The notes: a model not told the origin generated them from the sequence alone. A stretch of DNA of 64,000 bases from Patescibacteria group bacterium UBA2772 (GCA_002352545.1 DEIO01000015.1:124001-188000); one strand, 5' to 3'. Shown: positions 25,360 through 34,517, numbered from the stretch's first letter. Numbers and translations: made by a program.

Positions 25360-28300
25360 ATAAACAAAATGAAAGGGGGGATTTTGATGATCTTACTAAC
25401 TTATATGAAATTAGTAAGACCTTGCGGTTTGAACTTGTTCCAGTTGGAGAAACAGATAGAATGTTAAAAGAAGAGAATGTTTTTAAAGTTGATGAAAACA
25501 TTAAAAGGAAATATCAACAAACAAAACTGTTTTTTGATAGAATCCATAGAGAATTTGCAAAAGAAGCATTATCTGTAGAGGGAATATTGTCTGAGCTGGA
25601 AGAGTATTTAGCTATTTTTATAGAATGGAGAAAGGATAAAAAGATTCACGAAAAGACTCTAAATCAAAAGGAAAAGGAATTACGAAAACAAGTAGTTTCT
25701 GCTTTTAATGCCATGGCGAATAAATGGATTGAGAGATATGGTGATGTGAATTTAAAAAAGAAAAATGTGGAATTTCTTTTTGAGGAAGGAATTTTTAGAG
25801 TTTTGAAAGAGAGATATGGAGAAGAGGATGGTTCTACTATTACTGCTTCGGATACAGGTGAGGTATTTTCCATCTTCGATAGTTGGAAAGGTTTTACGGG
25901 ATATTTCGCTAAGTTCTTTGAGACAAGGAAGAATTTTTATAAAGATGATGGAACTGCGACTGCAATTGCCACTAGGATTGTGGATGAAAATTTGAGAAGG
26001 TTTTGTGATAATTTGATAGTTGCTCAGAGACTAACAGAAAATATTGATTTTTCTGAAGTCGAGAATAATTTTCAGATAAAAATAAAAGAAGTATTGTTTA
26101 TGGAATTTTATAATAAATGTTTGCTTCAGGATGATATTGATTTCTATAATAAAGTGATTGGTGGAGAAACTCTCAAAACAGGCGAGAAGCTGAAAGGAAT
26201 AAATGAACTGGTCAATCTTCATCGGCATAAAACTGGTGAAAAATTACCATTTTTAAAAACATTGGATAAGCAGATTCTGGGAAGAAAGGAGCAGTTTCTT
26301 GATGAAATTGAAAGTGAAGAAGAACTTCTTGAGAAATTGAAAGATTTTCAAAATGTTGCTACTAAAAAAATTAAAGTTATAAAGAGTTTGTTTGGAGATT
26401 TTGTTGAAAATAATGAAAATTATGATTTAGAGAAGATTTATATCTCAAAAAAAGCTTTTAACACTATATCTCGAAAATGGACAGGAGAAACTGAACAGTT
26501 TGAGAAATTGCTCTTTGAATCAATGAAAAGTGATAAACCTGCTGGTTTGAAATACGACAAAAAAGAGAATAATTATAAGTTTCCTGACTTTATTGCAGTT
26601 TCGTATATTAAGGACGCATTAGAAAATTTTTCTGGTGAACAAAAGTTCTGGAAAGATAGATATTACATAGAGTTAGAACTTGATAATCAGGTTGTTTGGA
26701 AGCAATTTTTGGATATTTTTTATTGGGAGTTCTCTTCTTTATTTAAAAGGAGTTTTGTGAACAAGGAAACAGGTGAGATTAGTGAAGTTGGTTGTGATAT
26801 TTTTGAAAAAAAATTCATAAATTTGATTGATGATTTTGAATATAATCAGAAATCAAAGATTTTAATCAAAGATTTTGCAGATTCTGTTTTGTCCGTTTAT
26901 CAAATGGCAAATTATTTTTCATTGGAGAAAAAGCGAAAATGGAGTACTGAGTTTGAAACAGATTCTAAATTCTATGATGATTCAGAAATTGGGTTTAGAA
27001 ATTGTTTTTATGAAGATGTATTTGAAGGAATTGTGCAAGTTTATAATAAATTACGTAATTATCTTACAAAAAAACCTTTCAGTGAAGAGAAATGGAAATT
27101 GAATTTTGAAAATCCAACACTTGCAGCTGGATGGGACAAGAACAAAGAAAAAGACAATTCAACTGTGATTTTGAGAAAGGATGAGAAATATTTTTTGGCA
27201 ATAATGAAAAAAGGGAATAATGTAATTTTTGATGACAGAAATAAAGCGTTATTTTCTCAGAATTTGGAACATGGTAAATATGAAAAGGTTGTGTATAAGT
27301 TTGCTAAAGATGTGACTTTAGGTATCCCAAAATCAACAACACAAACAAAGAGTGTTATTGCTCATTTTAAAAATTCTGATGAAGATTATCAAATAACAAA
27401 TGGATCTGCAGTCGGCGATTTTTTGGAGCCGTTGGTTGTCACAAAAAGAATTTTTGAATTAAATAATAAAATTTACTCGAAAAACAATCTTGGAAAGGTT
27501 TTATATAGAAGTGAAGTGTCTAAAGATAAGCAGAAAGAATATATTAAATTGTTTCAGAAAAAGTATCTAGTTCTAGGAGGGAATAAAAATTTGTATAGAG
27601 ATGCAGTAAAAGAGTGGATAGATTTCTGTAAGTCATTCATAAAAGTATATCCAAGTTATAAATATTTTGATTTTTCTTTATTAAAGGAAGCTGTAGAATA
27701 TAATTCAGTAGATGAATTTTATAAAGAGTTGAATTCTTATGGATATGCAATATCTTTTCAAGATATATCTTGTGATTATATTGAAGAAAAAAACAAGAAT
27801 GGGGAATTGTATCTTTTTCAAATTAAAAATAAAGACTGGAACAAAGGTTCAACTGGGATGAAAAATTTGCACACTCTTTATTTTGAATCTCTTTTTTCTG
27901 AGGAAAATATAAAAAATAATTTTGTAACAAAATTAAATGGAGGTGCTGAAATATTCTATCGACCAAAGACTTCCAAAGAGAAACTTGGAAGGAAAAAAAT
28001 AGTGAGAAATGGACAAGAAGTGTTTGTTGTCAATCACAAAAGGTATAGTGAAGATAAAATATTTTTCCATTGCTCAATTGCCTTAAATAGAGGAAAAGGT
28101 AAACTTCTTAAATTTAACGCCAGAATCAATGATTTGCTTGCGAATAACCCAGATATCAATGTTATTGGTGTTGATCGAGGAGAAAAGCATTTAGCATATT
28201 ATTCTATTATAGATCAAAAATGCAAAATTCTTGATAGTGGAACATTGAATGAAGTCGGAGCGAAGGTTGATTATCATGAGAAGTTAAGTAATAGAGCGAA

Positions 28301-29348
28301 AAAGCGCGAAGATGGTCGCAGGGATTGGGGGTGGGGGCAGATTGAGGATATAAAAAACTTGAAAAAGGGCTATGTTTCGCAAGTTGTGCATAAGTTAGCA
28401 GAATTGATTATTAAGTATAATGCAATCTTGGTATTTGAAGATTTAAATATGAGATTCAAACAGATTAGAGGTGGAATTGAGAAAAGTATTTATCAGCAGT
28501 TAGAAAAAGCATTGATTGATAAACTAAATTTTTTAGTAAAGAAGGGAGAAAAAGATTCTAAATCTGCTGGTCATCTATTAAAAGCCTATCAATTAGCAGC
28601 ACCATTTGAAACTTTTGATAAAATGGGGAAGCAGACAGGTGTTATATTCTATACACAAGCTTCATATACTTCCAAGATTGATCCAATTACTGGTTGGCGA
28701 CCTAATTTATATCTGAAGCATTCAAATGCGAATGATTCACAGAAAAAAATTGCTAAGTTTAGTAGAATAGAATTTATAAACGACAGGTTTGAGTTTGAAT
28801 ATGACTTAAAAAAGTTCATAGAAATGAAAGAAGTTCCAGAAAATACTAAATGGACACTCTGTTCTTGTGTTCAGAGATATCGCTGGAACAGGAAATTGAA
28901 CGCTAATAAAGGTGGGTATGATAGCTACAATGATTTAACCAAGAACTTTAAGGCGTTATTCGAGTCTGTTGGGATTGATATCAAGAAAAACATCAAGGAG
29001 CAAATTGTGAAAATGGAAATAAAAGGAAACGAGAAATTTTTTAAAAGTTTTATTTTTTATTGGCAGTTATTGTGTCAGATCAGAAACACGGATGAATTAA
29101 AAAAAGGAGATGACAATGATTTTATTTTGTCACCAGTAGAACCATTTTTTGATAGTAGGAAGAAGAATGGTGATGATTTACCAAAAAACGGTGATGATAA
29201 TGGAGCTTATAATATTGCAAGAAAAGGAGTAATCGTTTTGAATAAAATTTCTGAATTTTCAAAGCAAAACGGAAATTGTGAGAAATGTGGCTGGAAGGAA
29301 TTATATGTTTCTGCGAAAGACTGGGATGATTTTGTACAAGCTAAATAA
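25353..29348 (+). CDS. cas12a: Type V-A CRISPR effector nuclease Cas12a (Cpf1)
   Basis: RNA-guided DNA nuclease, 1331 residues, intact. The WED-I start LYEISKTLRFELVPVGET and the C-terminal part align well by eye with Francisella and Acidaminococcus Cas12a. RuvC-I is GVDRGEKHLAYYS (D941), bridge helix near 990-1010 (DWGWGQIEDIKNLKKGYVSQ), RuvC-II ILVFEDLN (E1029), Nuc-domain Arg in LLCQIRNT (R1244), RuvC-III DDNGAYNIARKG (D1281). So DNA cleavage should be intact. The pre-crRNA-processing segment is unusual: between IFYR (870) and KRYSEDK (896-902) it is about 12 residues shorter than in Francisella, and positions matching the processing His-Lys-Lys read R880, E889 and N894. A lone CxxC (C1309, C1312) lies at the C-terminus. 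First gene of the cas operon. Confidence 0.97.
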   Translation: MVNKQNERGDFDDLTNLYEISKTLRFELVPVGETDRMLKEENVFKVDENIKRKYQQTKLFFDRIHREFAKEALSVEGILSELEEYLAIFIEWRKDKKIHEKTLNQKEKELRKQVVSAFNAMANKWIERYGDVNLKKKNVEFLFEEGIFRVLKERYGEEDGSTITASDTGEVFSIFDSWKGFTGYFAKFFETRKNFYKDDGTATAIATRIVDENLRRFCDNLIVAQRLTENIDFSEVENNFQIKIKEVLFMEFYNKCLLQDDIDFYNKVIGGETLKTGEKLKGINELVNLHRHKTGEKLPFLKTLDKQILGRKEQFLDEIESEEELLEKLKDFQNVATKKIKVIKSLFGDFVENNENYDLEKIYISKKAFNTISRKWTGETEQFEKLLFESMKSDKPAGLKYDKKENNYKFPDFIAVSYIKDALENFSGEQKFWKDRYYIELELDNQVVWKQFLDIFYWEFSSLFKRSFVNKETGEISEVGCDIFEKKFINLIDDFEYNQKSKILIKDFADSVLSVYQMANYFSLEKKRKWSTEFETDSKFYDDSEIGFRNCFYEDVFEGIVQVYNKLRNYLTKKPFSEEKWKLNFENPTLAAGWDKNKEKDNSTVILRKDEKYFLAIMKKGNNVIFDDRNKALFSQNLEHGKYEKVVYKFAKDVTLGIPKSTTQTKSVIAHFKNSDEDYQITNGSAVGDFLEPLVVTKRIFELNNKIYSKNNLGKVLYRSEVSKDKQKEYIKLFQKKYLVLGGNKNLYRDAVKEWIDFCKSFIKVYPSYKYFDFSLLKEAVEYNSVDEFYKELNSYGYAISFQDISCDYIEEKNKNGELYLFQIKNKDWNKGSTGMKNLHTLYFESLFSEENIKNNFVTKLNGGAEIFYRPKTSKEKLGRKKIVRNGQEVFVVNHKRYSEDKIFFHCSIALNRGKGKLLKFNARINDLLANNPDINVIGVDRGEKHLAYYSIIDQKCKILDSGTLNEVGAKVDYHEKLSNRAKKREDGRRDWGWGQIEDIKNLKKGYVSQVVHKLAELIIKYNAILVFEDLNMRFKQIRGGIEKSIYQQLEKALIDKLNFLVKKGEKDSKSAGHLLKAYQLAAPFETFDKMGKQTGVIFYTQASYTSKIDPITGWRPNLYLKHSNANDSQKKIAKFSRIEFINDRFEFEYDLKKFIEMKEVPENTKWTLCSCVQRYRWNRKLNANKGGYDSYNDLTKNFKALFESVGIDIKKNIKEQIVKMEIKGNEKFFKSFIFYWQLLCQIRNTDELKKGDDNDFILSPVEPFFDSRKKNGDDLPKNGDDNGAYNIARKGVIVLNKISEFSKQNGNCEKCGWKELYVSAKDWDDFVQAK

Positions 29349-29360
29349 AAAGCAAAGAAA

Positions 29361-29924
29361 ATGTATTATGACGCAATTATAATATCCAATTTAAATGATT
29401 TTGTTTTTTGTCCAAAGTCGATATATTTTCATGGGATTTATCATAAATTCAATCAAAAAATGTATCATAGAGCTCCTCAAACGAGGGGTTCTATTGGACA
29501 TGAAAATATTGATAAGAGACAATATTCTTCAGCAAAGAGATACATTCAGAATATGGAAGTATATAATGAGAAGTATAATATTCTTGGAAAGATTGATGTA
29601 TATGACAGGAAGCAAAAGTCTTTAATTGAAAGAAAATATAGATTGAAAAAGATTTACGACGGACACCGATTTCAGTTGTATGCACAATATTTTTGTCTTT
29701 TGGAGATGGGATATGAAGTTGAAAAGCTTTTTATTCACTCTTTGGCTGATAATAAGCGCTTTGAAATTGCATTACCCAAAGGGGAAGAACTAGAAAAATT
29801 TGAAAATTTAATTGATGAAATGCGAAACTTCGATATTTTAAAAAATAAATTCAAACAAAATCCTGCTAAGTGTGAAAAATGCATCTATCGGGAACTTTGT
29901 GATCAAAATAATGCTATCGGCTAG
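29361..29924 (+). CDS. cas4: CRISPR adaptation exonuclease Cas4
   Basis: RecB-like nuclease that trims prespacers and selects those with a PAM. The iron-sulfur cysteines are C17 (VFCPKS) and C171, C174, C180 (KCEKCIYRELC). Nuclease residues: H47 (GSIGHEN), D79 (GKIDVYD), E90 and K92 (IERKY), Q105 (RFQLYAQY). At 187 residues it is the usual size for type V Cas4. It begins 12 bases after cas12a and overlaps the start of cas1 by 14 bases. Confidence 0.93.
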   Translation: MYYDAIIISNLNDFVFCPKSIYFHGIYHKFNQKMYHRAPQTRGSIGHENIDKRQYSSAKRYIQNMEVYNEKYNILGKIDVYDRKQKSLIERKYRLKKIYDGHRFQLYAQYFCLLEMGYEVEKLFIHSLADNKRFEIALPKGEELEKFENLIDEMRNFDILKNKFKQNPAKCEKCIYRELCDQNNAIG

Positions 29925-30870
29925 AGACTTTGAAGAAAAACAGATTTTATTTGTGGATATCAAGAAGGGGGTAAATACAGAGATAAAATTTTGGAATGAT
30001 AATGTTCGTTTGTTTCAAGATGGGAAGAATCAGAATCAGTTATCGTGTCATAGGGTTTTTGTGATTTTTGTGGTGGGAGACTTTAGTCTTACGAGTTATG
30101 TCATTAGGAATTGTATCGCATATGGAATATCAATTTTCCTTTTAAAAAATAATTTTGAAACATATGCAACAATTGAATCAAGTGCTGAAGGAAATTATCT
30201 TTTGAGACAGGAGCAATATTCCAATGAACGAGAATTTGAAATGGCGAAAGCAATTGTAGAGAATAAAATTCTCAATCAGTATCTTCTATTGAAAGAGGCT
30301 GGGGCATTGTCAAAAAATGAATTTAAGCTATTAATGAAGGAGAAAACTGAGAAAATTGCGAATGCAAGAGGTGAGAAGGAACTTTTAGGAATTGAAGGGA
30401 GTGTGACAAGGAGTTTTTTTGATGGGTATTTCAAGGATATTGGTTGGTACAAGAGAATGCCTCGAGTCAAGATTGATCCATATAATGTTTTGTTGGATAT
30501 TGGATATACATTTTTGTTTAATTATATTGATTCGTTGTTACGATTATATGGCTTTGATACTTATAAGGGTTTTTATCACAAGACATTTTTTCAGCGGAAA
30601 TCTCTTGCTTGTGATATTATGGAACCATTTCGATGTATTATTGATAGACAACTTTTGAAATCTGTTAATTTGAAACAAATTAACAAAGATGATTTTAAAT
30701 ATCAAAATGAAAGATATGTTTTGCCTTGGAAGAATAATCGAAAATATGTGAAAATATTTCTAGACGCAATAGCAAAAAATAAAAATGAGATGTTTAGATA
30801 TGTAAAAGAATATTATCAATTTTCAATGAATGATGACAGGGAATTTCCAGTTTTCAAAATAACAAGATAA
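29911..30870 (+). CDS. cas1: CRISPR integrase Cas1
   Basis: Catalytic subunit of the Cas1-Cas2 spacer integrase. With the start at ATG 29911 the protein has 319 residues and metal-binding residues E162 (GIEGSVTRSFF), H223 (GFYHKTFF) and E238 (DIMEPFR), all in place. An upstream in-frame ATG at 29872 would lie deep inside cas4 and add residues that do not fit the family. The overlap with cas4 suggests coupled translation. Confidence 0.94.
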   Translation: MLSARDFEEKQILFVDIKKGVNTEIKFWNDNVRLFQDGKNQNQLSCHRVFVIFVVGDFSLTSYVIRNCIAYGISIFLLKNNFETYATIESSAEGNYLLRQEQYSNEREFEMAKAIVENKILNQYLLLKEAGALSKNEFKLLMKEKTEKIANARGEKELLGIEGSVTRSFFDGYFKDIGWYKRMPRVKIDPYNVLLDIGYTFLFNYIDSLLRLYGFDTYKGFYHKTFFQRKSLACDIMEPFRCIIDRQLLKSVNLKQINKDDFKYQNERYVLPWKNNRKYVKIFLDAIAKNKNEMFRYVKEYYQFSMNDDREFPVFKITR

Positions 30871-30879
30871 GTCAAAAGA

Positions 30880-31158
30880 ATGCTAATAGTAACGTATGAT
30901 TTTACGAATGATAAAGTGAGGTCTCAATTTTCAAAATTTCTCAAAAGATATGGAAGAAAGATTCAGTATTCTGTTTATGAAATTCGTAATAGTCCAAGAG
31001 TGTTGCAAAATATTCTTAATGAGATAGAATTGAGGTATAAAGCAAAATTCGGAAATACAGATGGAATATTAATCTTTAGTGTTTGTGAGCGGTGTGAGAA
31101 GAAAATTGTGAGGTATGGGCATCACGCACAGGAAGAAAGAGAAGTTGTTTTCTTTTAG
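30880..31158 (+). CDS. cas2: CRISPR adaptation protein Cas2
   Basis: Small ferredoxin-fold structural partner of Cas1, 92 residues. LIVTYDFTNDKVRSQFSKFL is the usual beta1-helix1 with the conserved Asp (D7), and RKIQYSVYEI is strand 2. It carries a CERC pair (VCERCEKK) near the C-terminus, seen in some Cas2 proteins. It begins 9 bases after cas1 and ends the cas operon; the leader follows. Confidence 0.93.
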   Translation: MLIVTYDFTNDKVRSQFSKFLKRYGRKIQYSVYEIRNSPRVLQNILNEIELRYKAKFGNTDGILIFSVCERCEKKIVRYGHHAQEEREVVFF

Positions 31159-31379
31159 AAGATTTTTGCAAAAAGAACATTGAAAATAAAATAAAAAAAT
31201 TACAAAAAGTAAAAATCAAAAGGTATAAATCTCAGTGTAATGTATTAGAGAAACCAAAAAATGCAAAACCTAAGTCTTTATTTTTTAAAGACAGTGCATT
31301 TTACCTTGTTTAAGCCAAAGAGTCGTGAGCCACTTTTGTTCTCATTTGCATCTTTTTGGCTTAAATAAGCAATTTTAGC
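31159..31379 (+). promoter_or_regulatory. CRISPR leader with two inverted repeats
   Basis: About 220 AT-rich bases between cas2 and the first repeat, without a gene. Two structures stand out. At 31258-31302, AAAATGCA ... TGCATTTT encloses GTCTTTA ... TAAAGAC, a two-tier hairpin. At 31309-31365, TTTAAGCCAAA and TTTGGCTTAAA are separated by 35 bases and end 14 bases before the array. The first may end the cas transcript; the second may mark the integration site. Position and AT richness support a leader; details are inference. Confidence 0.6.
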
Positions 31380-33350
31380 TTCTAATCCATATATTAGATT
31401 TCTACTTTTGTAGATATGTCCTTTGAAACTTTCCTTAACATCTAATCCATATATTAGATTTCTACTTTTGTAGATCCTTCATTCAATTCAACCGCTTTGA
31501 ATCTAATCCATATATTAGATTTCTACTTTTGTAGATAACATAGTCCCTCCTAGAAAAAAAACCCTCTAATCCATATATTAGATTTCTACTTTTGTAGATG
31601 GGTCGGTTGTTACTTCATTACTATAACTCTAATCCATATATTAGATTTCTACTTTTGTAGATAAGTGCACAAACATCGTATCAAGAAGCTCTAATCCATA
31701 TATTAGATTTCTACTTTTGTAGATTAGTCAAGTTAAGTATAGTGTAACGCTCTCTAATCCATATATTAGATTTCTACTTTTGTAGATTTCATTTTCATAT
31801 GCATCTGTTTTAGGCTCTAATCCATATATTAGATTTCTACTTTTGTAGATTACTTCTTCTTTGTTGTACTCTGAAACTCTAATCCATATATTAGATTTCT
31901 ACTTTTGTAGATTAGTCTCGCTGTCTGGTTTATCTTCAACTCTAATCCATATATTAGATTTCTACTTTTGTAGATAGAAAAAATTTGCCTGATTAAAATA
32001 GACTCTAATCCATATATTAGATTTCTACTTTTGTAGATAATATAGATACATGTCGCGGACTTCTTCTCTAATCCATATATTAGATTTCTACTTTTGTAGA
32101 TTATCTTATCCTTGTCTAACCCTTGACCTCTAATCCATATATTAGATTTCTACTTTTGTAGATAAAGGCTTTGAAAGGCTTCCCTACTTTCTCTAATCCA
32201 TATATTAGATTTCTACTTTTGTAGATTTCTGCTGTTATAACGCCTAGTCTTTTTCTCTAATCCATATATTAGATTTCTACTTTTGTAGATTTTGGTCTTT
32301 TAAAGAACATAGTCCCTCCTCTAATCCATATATTAGATTTCTACTTTTGTAGATGCTAGTATAGATACATTCATTGTTAACTCTAATCCATATATTAGAT
32401 TTCTACTTTTGTAGATTGTCGGTCTTGGCGTTATATTATCAACTCTAATCCATATATTAGATTTCTACTTTTGTAGATGGATTGATATTACTCACAAGCC
32501 TTTTAGCTCTAATCCATATATTAGATTTCTACTTTTGTAGATTTAAGTGAAATCCCGAATGTAATAGAACTCTAATCCATATATTAGATTTCTACTTTTG
32601 TAGATTTGGCGACGGAACAAAGCCTTTGGTCTCTAATCCATATATTAGATTTCTACTTTTGTAGATATTTATTAAGTCCCTCTTCTAAAGACTCTAATCC
32701 ATATATTAGATTTCTACTTTTGTAGATTGCTAGGTCTCTACATTCTGGTTGTGTCTCTAATCCATATATTAGATTTCTACTTTTGTAGATCCTACGAACA
32801 TTATTATATCAGCTAGCTCTAATCCATATATTAGATTTCTACTTTTGTAGATCCGAAAAAGGAATAGATATGAGAGAGTTCTCTAATCCATATATTAGAT
32901 TTCTACTTTTGTAGATTGGATAGTTAAAACCTTACTTGCTTTCTCTAATCCATATATTAGATTTCTACTTTTGTAGATAACAACTAAATCGTTTCCGCCG
33001 TCTGCTCTAATCCATATATTAGATTTCTACTTTTGTAGATGTGGCGACTGTCGCGATTCTTTCTCCTCTCTAATCTATATATTAGATTTCTACTTTTGTA
33101 GATATATTGGGATAATTTGTTTGTAATTCCTCTAATCCATATATTAGATTTCTACTTTTGTAGATTCAAGTCTTATTCAACATTCTTCATTCTCTAATCC
33201 ATATATTAGATTTCTACTTTTGTAGATCTGTTTTCAACTGTTTCATCTTGTTTACGCTCTAATCCATATGTTAGATTTCTACTTTTGTAGATATGTTGTT
33301 CCCTCTAATAATTACAATCTCTAATCCATATATTAGATTTCTACTTTTGT
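31380..33350 (+). CRISPR. Type V-A CRISPR array, 32 repeats and 31 spacers
   Basis: Repeat of 36 bp with the Cas12a-type 3' half (hairpin TCTAC-TTTT-GTAGA, ending in GTAGAT) and a 5' half that is also self-complementary (TCTAAT ... ATTAGA). Repeat starts step by 60-65 bp; spacers are about 25-29 bp. The three leader-side repeats differ in the first one or two bases. Leader-distal repeats are decayed: one base change in the repeat at 33068, one in the repeat at 33257, and the last (33319-33350) has lost the final GAT hairpin end. Orientation matches the cas genes, so the leader is at the cas2 side. No spacer matches this window as far as I can see. Confidence 0.98.
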
Positions 33351-33382
33351 TTTTTAGAGATTGGGCTTAACAATATATTCCT

Positions 33383-33428
33383 AATACAAATAGAGTCATC
33401 TATAGAGTCATCTATAGATGACTCTATG
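33383..33428 (+). repeat. 46-bp hairpin element, right boundary of the CRISPR-Cas locus
   Basis: TAGAGTCATCTATAGA, loop GTCA, TCTATAGATGACTCTA: perfect 16-bp arms. Followed by GTTTTT, so as RNA it could end the array transcript. Same orientation as the left copy at 25187-25232, five differences, most of which keep or only weaken pairing. Confidence 0.8.
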
Positions 33429-33500
33429 TTTTTAAAATAGTATAAATAAGCAGAAGAACAGGAGTCTTGAAAAGGAGGGTGAATATAGATTGAAAAACAA

Positions 33501-33526
33501 AAAACACCAGCAACGACTGGTGTTTT
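33501..33526 (-). terminator. Intrinsic terminator between the array and dus
   Basis: AAAACACCAG, loop CAACGA, CTGGTGTTTT. The A-rich stretch on the left gives a T run on the minus strand, so it serves dus; it may also stop array transcription. Confidence 0.8.
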
Positions 33527-33548
33527 CTAGACTTCTAAGAGCGTACAG

Positions 33549-34517
33549 TTACAATTTTGAGATAATATTTCTCACGTCCTCAATGCTTTCAATAGTATAG
33601 AGCTCTTGTCTATATTTCTTTGCATCTGGAAATCCCTTGAAATACCATCCTAAGTGTTTTCGCATTTCGACAATTTGATTTTTGCCTTTGTATTTTTGAA
33701 TTAGTTCACAATGTTTAAGTGCTACCTTTTTTATTTCGGATATTGTTGGGGTAGAGTAGTTTCCTGTTTCAAAGTATTCTTTGATCTGAGAAAACAGCCA
33801 CGGGTTTCCAAGGCAACCTCTTGCTATCCCAAGTCCGTCAGCATTAGTTTTTTCAAGAATTTCTTTTGCTTTTTCAGGTGTGAAAATGCCGCCATTGGCA
33901 ATTATTTTTCTTTCAGGATATTTTTCTTTAATTTCCTTGATTAAGTTGCAGTCTATTTCTCCCGAAAAACCTTTTTTGAAAGTTCTTCCATGTATCATCA
34001 ATGTTTTCCAATCTAGAGGAGCTACTTTTCCAAGGAAGTCAAAAGCGGAAACATTGTCAATCCCTGCTCTGATTTTAATTGAAACAGGAAGTGTGGTGTT
34101 GTCTACGACTGCTTTGATTATTTCATAGGCATTTTCTGGGTTTCGCATTAGAGCACAACCGCTTTCTTGTTTCATTACTTTTTTTACTGGGCATCCGAAA
34201 TTGATATCTATTCCCTCTGGTCTTCTAGGTCCAATTTTAGTACCAAGTTTTTCTATTGAAGGAAGTTTGTCAATAATGTTTGTCGCTAAGGCAAAATGCT
34301 CAGGATTATTCCCAAAAAGTTGTATAAATAAAGGAAAATCATGTTTATTAGAGTTGACAAACTCTAGATTTTTTTGTAACGTAAAGTTTAAGCCAGTAGA
34401 GCTTAGCATTTCGGAGTATAAAATATCAACCCCGAGTTCTTTACAGATTATTCGGAACGGTAAATCAGTTATTCCTGCCATTGGGGCTAAAGCTAGTTCT
34501 ATGTTTTTTTCTTTCAT
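33549..34517 (-). CDS. dus: tRNA-dihydrouridine synthase
   Basis: Flavoenzyme that reduces uridines in tRNA D-loops. TIM-barrel start with LAPMAGITDLPFR, catalytic Cys in INFGCPVKKV, FMN-binding region ANGGIFTPEKAKE and GLGIARGCLGNPWLF, and a C-terminal helical domain. The start at 34517 gives 322 residues and begins right at the conserved barrel; a longer reading would add 33 unrelated residues over the neighbouring gene's ribosome site. Transcribed divergently from the small gene at 34534, with 16 bases between the starts. Confidence 0.92.
   Translation of the reverse strand: MKEKNIELALAPMAGITDLPFRIICKELGVDILYSEMLSSTGLNFTLQKNLEFVNSNKHDFPLFIQLFGNNPEHFALATNIIDKLPSIEKLGTKIGPRRPEGIDINFGCPVKKVMKQESGCALMRNPENAYEIIKAVVDNTTLPVSIKIRAGIDNVSAFDFLGKVAPLDWKTLMIHGRTFKKGFSGEIDCNLIKEIKEKYPERKIIANGGIFTPEKAKEILEKTNADGLGIARGCLGNPWLFSQIKEYFETGNYSTPTISEIKKVALKHCELIQKYKGKNQIVEMRKHLGWYFKGFPDAKKYRQELYTIESIEDVRNIISKL

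Noticed and set aside
31159..31379. A tracrRNA or scoutRNA for the CRISPR system in the leader
   Set aside because: No stretch complementary to the repeat was found; Cas12a systems need none, and the effector is clearly Cas12a rather than Cas12b/c/d.
31537..32750. Further overlapping spacers (for example the shared TATAGATACAT in two spacers, or AAGTCCCTC in a third)
   Set aside because: Matches are only 8-11 bases in AT-rich sequence with different flanks, within what chance allows.
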